Assembly: GCA_002336405.1 (NCBI GenBank) | Contig: DDEJ01000036.1 | Coordinates: 2,200-19,633, forward strand | DNA length: 17,434 nucleotides | Source of the DNA: Rhodobacteraceae bacterium UBA1957 | Lineage (GTDB): Bacteria; Pseudomonadota; Alphaproteobacteria; Rhodobacterales; Rhodobacteraceae | Direction of reading: 5' to 3' | In this document: positions 14,183 through 17,434 of the stretch, piece by piece | Position numbering within the stretch: position 1 is the first letter of the stretch | How the letters are laid out: each line of letters starts with the position of its first letter | Notes under the pieces: model-generated | The model's database searches: none | Seen by the model: the letters and a program-made list of their open reading frames with translations, nothing else | What the model was told of the DNA's origin: nothing | Translations under genes and position numbers: made by a program

Positions 14183-15540
14183 TGTCAAATTGGATCGACA
14201 AGCTTCCCGCCGCTGCGCAGACCTATCTGCAAGATCGGCGTTTGGACGAAGTGGAATGCATCATCTCAGATTTGCCGGGCGTGGCGCGTGGCAAAGCGGT
14301 GCCCGCCAGTAAGTTCGCCCGCCAAACCTCATTTCACCTGCCAGATTCAATCTTTTATCAAACCATCACCGGCGATTGGGGCGAGGCCGCCGGTGATGAG
14401 GGATTTATCGAGCGCGACATGGTGCTGCGCCCCGATATGGCCACCGCTAGCGCGGCGCCCTGGACCGCCGATTGGACGCTGCAAGTCATTCACGACGCCT
14501 ATGATCGCAACGGCGTGGCAATTCCCTATTCGCCGCGTAACGTGCTGAAACGCGTGGTGAAGCTCTATCATGATCGCGGCTGGAAACCGGTTGTAGCACC
14601 AGAGCTGGAATTTTTTTTAGTAGCCCGAAATCTGGATCCAACCCAAAATATCAAACCAATGATTGGTCGCTCGGGCCGACCAGCAGCCGCGCGGCAGTCC
14701 TATTCAATGACGGCCGTCGATGAATTTGGGCCGGTCATTGACGACATCTATGATTTTTCCGAGGCACAGGGGTTTGAGATCGATGGCATTACCCAAGAGG
14801 GCGGCGCCGGCCAACTTGAGATCAACCTGATGCATGGTGATCCAGTGGCACTGGCAGACGAGGTGTTTTATTTTAAACGCCTGATACGCGAAGCCGCGCT
14901 GCGCCATGATTGCTATGCAACCTTTATGGCCAAACCTATCGCCACAGAACCTGGCAGCGCGATGCATATTCATCACTCAATGCTGGATATGGCCACGGGT
15001 AAAAATCTGTTCTCAGACGATGAGGGGCGCGAAACTGAGGCGTTTTTCCAATTTATTGGCGGGTTGCAAACGCATTTACCAGATGCGATCGCGATGATTG
15101 CGCCTTATGTCAACAGCTACCGGCGCTATGTTAAAGACCATGCAGCTCCGATCAACCTTGAATGGGCCTATGACAATCGCACAACGGGCATTCGAATTCC
15201 ATTGGCCGACCCACAATCACGCCGGGTCGAAAACCGCGTCGCCGGGATGGATTGCAATCCATATCTGGGTATTGCCGCCTCTCTGGCGTGCGGATATCTT
15301 GGATTGATCAATCAAGACAAACCCAGATCCAAGTTTTCCGGAGAGGCCTATACTGGAGATGGCGATATTCCCCGCGGTGTCGGCAGCGCTCTGGACAACC
15401 TTGATGCCGCGATGGCACTGCAAGAGGTCTTGGGCCCTGAGTTTGCGCGTGTCTATTCGATTGTAAAGCGCGCTGAATACGAGGAGTTTTTGCAAGTGAT
15501 CAGCCCTTGGGAACGTGAACACCTGCTGTTAAATGTATGA
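14182..15540 (+). CDS. PuuA-like glutamine synthetase family ligase 2
   Basis: A second GS-family ligase, 452 aa, clearly related to but diverged from the one at 12106. Landmarks: ECIISDLPGVARGKAVPASK at the beta-grasp domain, VAPELEFFLVAR, QEGGAGQLEINLMHG, FMAKPIATEPGSAMHIHHSM (GSAMHIH from 258) and NRTTGIRIPLADPQSRRVEN followed by RVAGMDCNPYLGIAASLACG. Its longer insert between ELEFFL and the TAVDEFG strand (about 150-175) and its HIHHS instead of HSHFS loop mark a different substrate pocket from ligase 1. The ATG overlaps the amidotransferase stop by one base, and its own stop overlaps the oxidoreductase start by 4 bases, so all three are translated together. Confidence 0.9.
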   Translation: MSNWIDKLPAAAQTYLQDRRLDEVECIISDLPGVARGKAVPASKFARQTSFHLPDSIFYQTITGDWGEAAGDEGFIERDMVLRPDMATASAAPWTADWTLQVIHDAYDRNGVAIPYSPRNVLKRVVKLYHDRGWKPVVAPELEFFLVARNLDPTQNIKPMIGRSGRPAAARQSYSMTAVDEFGPVIDDIYDFSEAQGFEIDGITQEGGAGQLEINLMHGDPVALADEVFYFKRLIREAALRHDCYATFMAKPIATEPGSAMHIHHSMLDMATGKNLFSDDEGRETEAFFQFIGGLQTHLPDAIAMIAPYVNSYRRYVKDHAAPINLEWAYDNRTTGIRIPLADPQSRRVENRVAGMDCNPYLGIAASLACGYLGLINQDKPRSKFSGEAYTGDGDIPRGVGSALDNLDAAMALQEVLGPEFARVYSIVKRAEYEEFLQVISPWEREHLLLNV

Positions 15541-16841
15541 ATTTACTGTATTCTAATGATACGCTAGGTCAGTACCCAGACAGTTGGTACACCGCAACCA
15601 CCCCGCCGCTGCCCGCCTTTGCCCCCTTGAGCAAAGACATTAGCGCGGATGTTTGTATCATTGGGGCTGGATATACTGGTCTTTCCGCGGCGCTCACTCT
15701 GGCGGAGCGCGGATATGACGTTGTGGTGCTTGAGGCGCAGCGTGTTGGCTTTGGCGCCTCGGGGCGCAATGGCGGGCAATTGGGCAGCGGCCAAAACGTC
15801 GATCAGGGCAAACTGGAACGGATGATGGGCGCCGATGATGCCAACCGGCTCTGGCGTTTGAGCGAAGATTCGAAAGATATGGTCAAATCGCTGATCGCAC
15901 AGCATCAGATTGAGTGCCATCTCAAACCCGGGATTGCCCATATGGCGCTGACTTCTAAAGAGATGGCCACGCTTCACCTTGAGGCCGAGTATTTATCAGA
16001 TCAATATGGCTACGACCAAATCAACACGTTGGACAAGGCGCAAGGACAAGCCCTGTGCCCATCGCCTGTCTATCATGGAGGTTATCTGGATCACGGTGCG
16101 GCGCATTTGCACCCGCTGGCCTTTGCGCTGGGCTTGGCGCGCGCCGCCAAAGCCGCTGGCGTGCACATTTATGAACAAAGCGAAGTCACAGATATGCGCA
16201 AGGGCACAAAACCGGTGATCACCTGCCGTGACGGGGCGGTCACCTGCACACATGCCATTTTGGCCTGTAACGGCTATCTGGGCCAGCTCAACCGCAAGGT
16301 TGCCGGGCGGGTGATGCCCATCAATAACTTTATCGCCGCGACCGAACCGCTGGGCAAAGATACAGCACAAGTTTTGACGCAAGACATAGCTGTTGCAGAC
16401 ACAAAGTTTGTAGTTAACTATTTTCGCCTATCCCATGACGGGCGATTGTTATTCGGCGGGGGCGAAAATTACAGCTATCGTTTTCCCACCAATATCGCCG
16501 CCAAAGTACGCAGACCGATGCAAAAAATCTTTCCACATCTGCGCGACGTCAAGATTGACTATGCCTGGGGCGGTACATTGGCCATCACCGCGCATCGCCT
16601 GCCCTATCTGGCGCGTCTGGACAACAACATCCTGTCAGCCTCGGGCTATTCAGGGCACGGGGTCGGTGCGGCCACGCTGTCGGGCAAATTGATGGCGCTG
16701 GCTATCGCTGGCCAATCTGAAGGGTTTGACACGATGGCGCGGATGCCCTCGGTGCCATTTCCGGGCGGCAAATGGGTGCAATCACCATTGCTAAAATTGG
16801 CGATGACTTGGTACAGTTTGCGCGACAATTTGGGGATTTAG
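15537..16841 (+). CDS. PuuB/OrdL-like FAD-dependent amine oxidoreductase
   Basis: A DAO-family flavoenzyme of the gamma-glutamylputrescine oxidase type, expected to oxidise the glutamylated amine to an aldehyde. The 434 aa show the FAD dinucleotide fold CIIGAGYTGLSAALTLAERG with GxGxxG at G43-G48, then VVVLEA with the ribose-binding Glu. GFGASGRNGGQLGSGQ follows, the flavin-contact segment of this branch, then a substrate-domain segment HGGYLDHGAAHLHPL, INNFIAATEPLG, FRLSHDGRLLFGGGENYSYR and the C-terminal flavin loop SASGYSGHGVGAATLSGKLM. No signal peptide is seen. The ATG overlaps the preceding ligase stop (ATGA). An aldehyde dehydrogenase (PuuC) normally follows in the pathway but is absent here. 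Confidence 0.92.
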   Translation: MNLLYSNDTLGQYPDSWYTATTPPLPAFAPLSKDISADVCIIGAGYTGLSAALTLAERGYDVVVLEAQRVGFGASGRNGGQLGSGQNVDQGKLERMMGADDANRLWRLSEDSKDMVKSLIAQHQIECHLKPGIAHMALTSKEMATLHLEAEYLSDQYGYDQINTLDKAQGQALCPSPVYHGGYLDHGAAHLHPLAFALGLARAAKAAGVHIYEQSEVTDMRKGTKPVITCRDGAVTCTHAILACNGYLGQLNRKVAGRVMPINNFIAATEPLGKDTAQVLTQDIAVADTKFVVNYFRLSHDGRLLFGGGENYSYRFPTNIAAKVRRPMQKIFPHLRDVKIDYAWGGTLAITAHRLPYLARLDNNILSASGYSGHGVGAATLSGKLMALAIAGQSEGFDTMARMPSVPFPGGKWVQSPLLKLAMTWYSLRDNLGI

Positions 16842-16913
16842 CGGATTCAAGGCTCCAAGCAATTAAATGAAAGCTAAAGAATGCGCCTGTCCTGTTCAGG
16901 AAGGTTGCTAAGA

Positions 16914-17011
16914 AATGTACTTTGAACCAAAAACGACCTGCAACTTTTATAAATAGGCATTTTGAATTTAAAATGTTGACCTTTTTCGAAATAAAATCAA
17001 CAAAGTACATT
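16914..17011. repeat. 11-base inverted repeats bounding an AT-rich segment
   Basis: AATGTACTTTG (16914-16924) and CAAAGTACATT (17001-17011) are exact reverse complements 76 bases apart. A further TGTTGA...TCAACA pair (16974-17002) nests near the right copy. The segment is the 5' region of the SWIM-motif gene. It could be regulatory or a remnant of a very small element; no target-site duplication was found. Confidence 0.35.
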
Positions 17012-17041
17012 GAGATTGCCTTTTAGGTCAGGAGTTTGAGT

Positions 17042-17386
17042 ATGTCAGAGATAAGTCTTACTGTTTTAATTATTATCGAGGGACAAGCACCCGCCTCTGT
17101 AGACCTGAAGCGCGTCGACAAAAATCTCACTGTTAGCTGCAACTGTTCGTCAGAAGATAAAGTTTGCAACCATATCATTTCGACGCTCTTTGGCGAAGAA
17201 GCCAAAATTGTTGGTTGTGACGGGACTTTGACTAAAACAATCGCAGACATGCTCGCGGGAAGCGATGTTGAACATGCCTTTTGGAAATTACGCGATCTAA
17301 CGATGAAATCTGCCAAACTTAAAGCTGAGCTCGCTCAGGCTCGAACGAACCTCGGCGAAGCAATTATAGATTTCAAACCTTGGTAA
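17042..17386 (+). CDS. Small SWIM-motif (zinc finger-like) protein
   Basis: A 114-aa protein of no recognised family that carries one complete SWIM-type motif, C-x-C-x6-C-x-H (C33, C35, C42, H44 in TVSCNCSSEDKVCNHIISTL). SWIM motifs bind zinc and mediate DNA or protein contacts. The rest is a short N-terminal strand-helix region, a middle segment (about residues 50-75) and a charged helix (FWKLRDLTMKSAKLKAELAQ) that could form a coiled coil. ATG 17042 is chosen over TTG 17036 because CAGGAG lies 7 bases before it. The last two codons and the TAA stop fall inside the 3' half of a tRNA-Thr gene, so the gene end was set by a recombination junction. The surrounding DNA is more AT-rich than the catabolic block. 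Confidence 0.7.
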   Translation: MSEISLTVLIIIEGQAPASVDLKRVDKNLTVSCNCSSEDKVCNHIISTLFGEEAKIVGCDGTLTKTIADMLAGSDVEHAFWKLRDLTMKSAKLKAELAQARTNLGEAIIDFKPW

Positions 17387-17424
17387 GGGTGAAGCCGGGA
17401 GTTCGATCCTTTCCTGCGGCACCA
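17378..17424 (+). other. 3' half of a tRNA-Thr(GGT) gene, putative attachment-site copy
   Basis: The sequence reads as the tRNA from the anticodon arm onward: loop TTGGTAA with anticodon GGT (17383? within 17380-17386), the 3' anticodon stem GGGTG, a variable region, the T-arm GGGAG-TTCGATC-CTTTC (two G-U pairs), the acceptor 3' strand CTGCGGC, discriminator A and encoded CCA (17422-17424). Upstream, the expected D-arm, the 5' anticodon stem CACCC and the acceptor 5' strand GCCGCAG are absent and replaced by the coding sequence of the SWIM-motif gene. A half-tRNA that begins at the anticodon loop is what tyrosine integrases leave at the far end of an inserted element. It is not a functional tRNA. 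The reading is from pattern and knowledge of bacterial tRNA-Thr; no search was run. Confidence 0.8.
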
Positions 17425-17434
17425 ATTTAAAGCA

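Noticed and set aside
17345..17424. A complete tRNA-Thr gene at the right end
   Set aside because: No acceptor 5' strand matching CTGCGGC and no D-arm can be found before the anticodon loop; the sequence there is the coding end of the small SWIM-motif gene.
1..17434. CRISPR array, rRNA genes, insertion sequence or transposase
   Set aside because: No regularly spaced repeats, no rRNA-like stretches and no transposase motif were seen on either strand; the only mobile-element trace is the half tRNA at the right end.

Overview
The window looks like chromosomal DNA of an alphaproteobacterium of the Roseobacter/Rhodobacterales type. This rests on moderately GC-rich coding sequence, the gene style of TatA/TatB, CTP synthase, SecG and RlmJ, a YafY-like regulator, and a polar-amino-acid ABC transporter next to puu-type genes. 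The assignment is inference from protein style; no search was run.

Layout. (1) 1-643, minus strand: tatA and a truncated tatB of the twin-arginine export system. (2) 827-1510, plus strand: a DeoR/YafY-type HTH regulator, preceded by two good inverted repeats. (3) 1507-4503, minus strand: a compact cobalt-type nitrile hydratase operon (alpha, beta, accessory protein, coupled by 4-base and 1-base overlaps). It is followed by an ill-defined 260-base stretch with two weak overlapping small ORFs, then an orphan FbpC-type ABC ATPase. (4) 4614-8412, plus strand: housekeeping genes secG, pyrG and rlmJ, then a DUF1330 protein and a TerB-fold protein. (5) 8647-16841, plus strand: an 8-kb catabolic block. 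It begins with a four-gene polar-amino-acid-type ABC importer (ATPase, binding protein, two permeases). A likely second promoter/operator region follows, then a PuuA-like glutamine synthetase paralogue, a class I glutamine amidotransferase, a second PuuA-like synthetase and a PuuB-like FAD amine oxidoreductase. (6) 16842-17434: an AT-rich tail with one small SWIM-motif protein, ending in the 3' half of a tRNA-Thr(GGT) gene.

How it works together. Block 5 reads as an uptake-and-degrade unit for an amine or amino-acid-like compound by a gamma-glutamylation route: import, glutamylation by a GS-like ligase, oxidation by the FAD enzyme, and release of glutamate by the amidotransferase-fold hydrolase. 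The aldehyde dehydrogenase step is not in the window. Block 3 would hydrate a nitrile to an amide.

Most unusual points. The 3' half-tRNA at 17378-17424 looks like an integrase attachment-site copy. It supplies the last two codons and the stop of the SWIM-motif gene. The first permease of the importer has no ATG/GTG/TTG start where the reading frame and ribosome binding site want one, but has an ATC there. Several strong inverted repeats sit in regulatory positions: before the regulator, before the first synthetase, and between the binding protein and permease genes.
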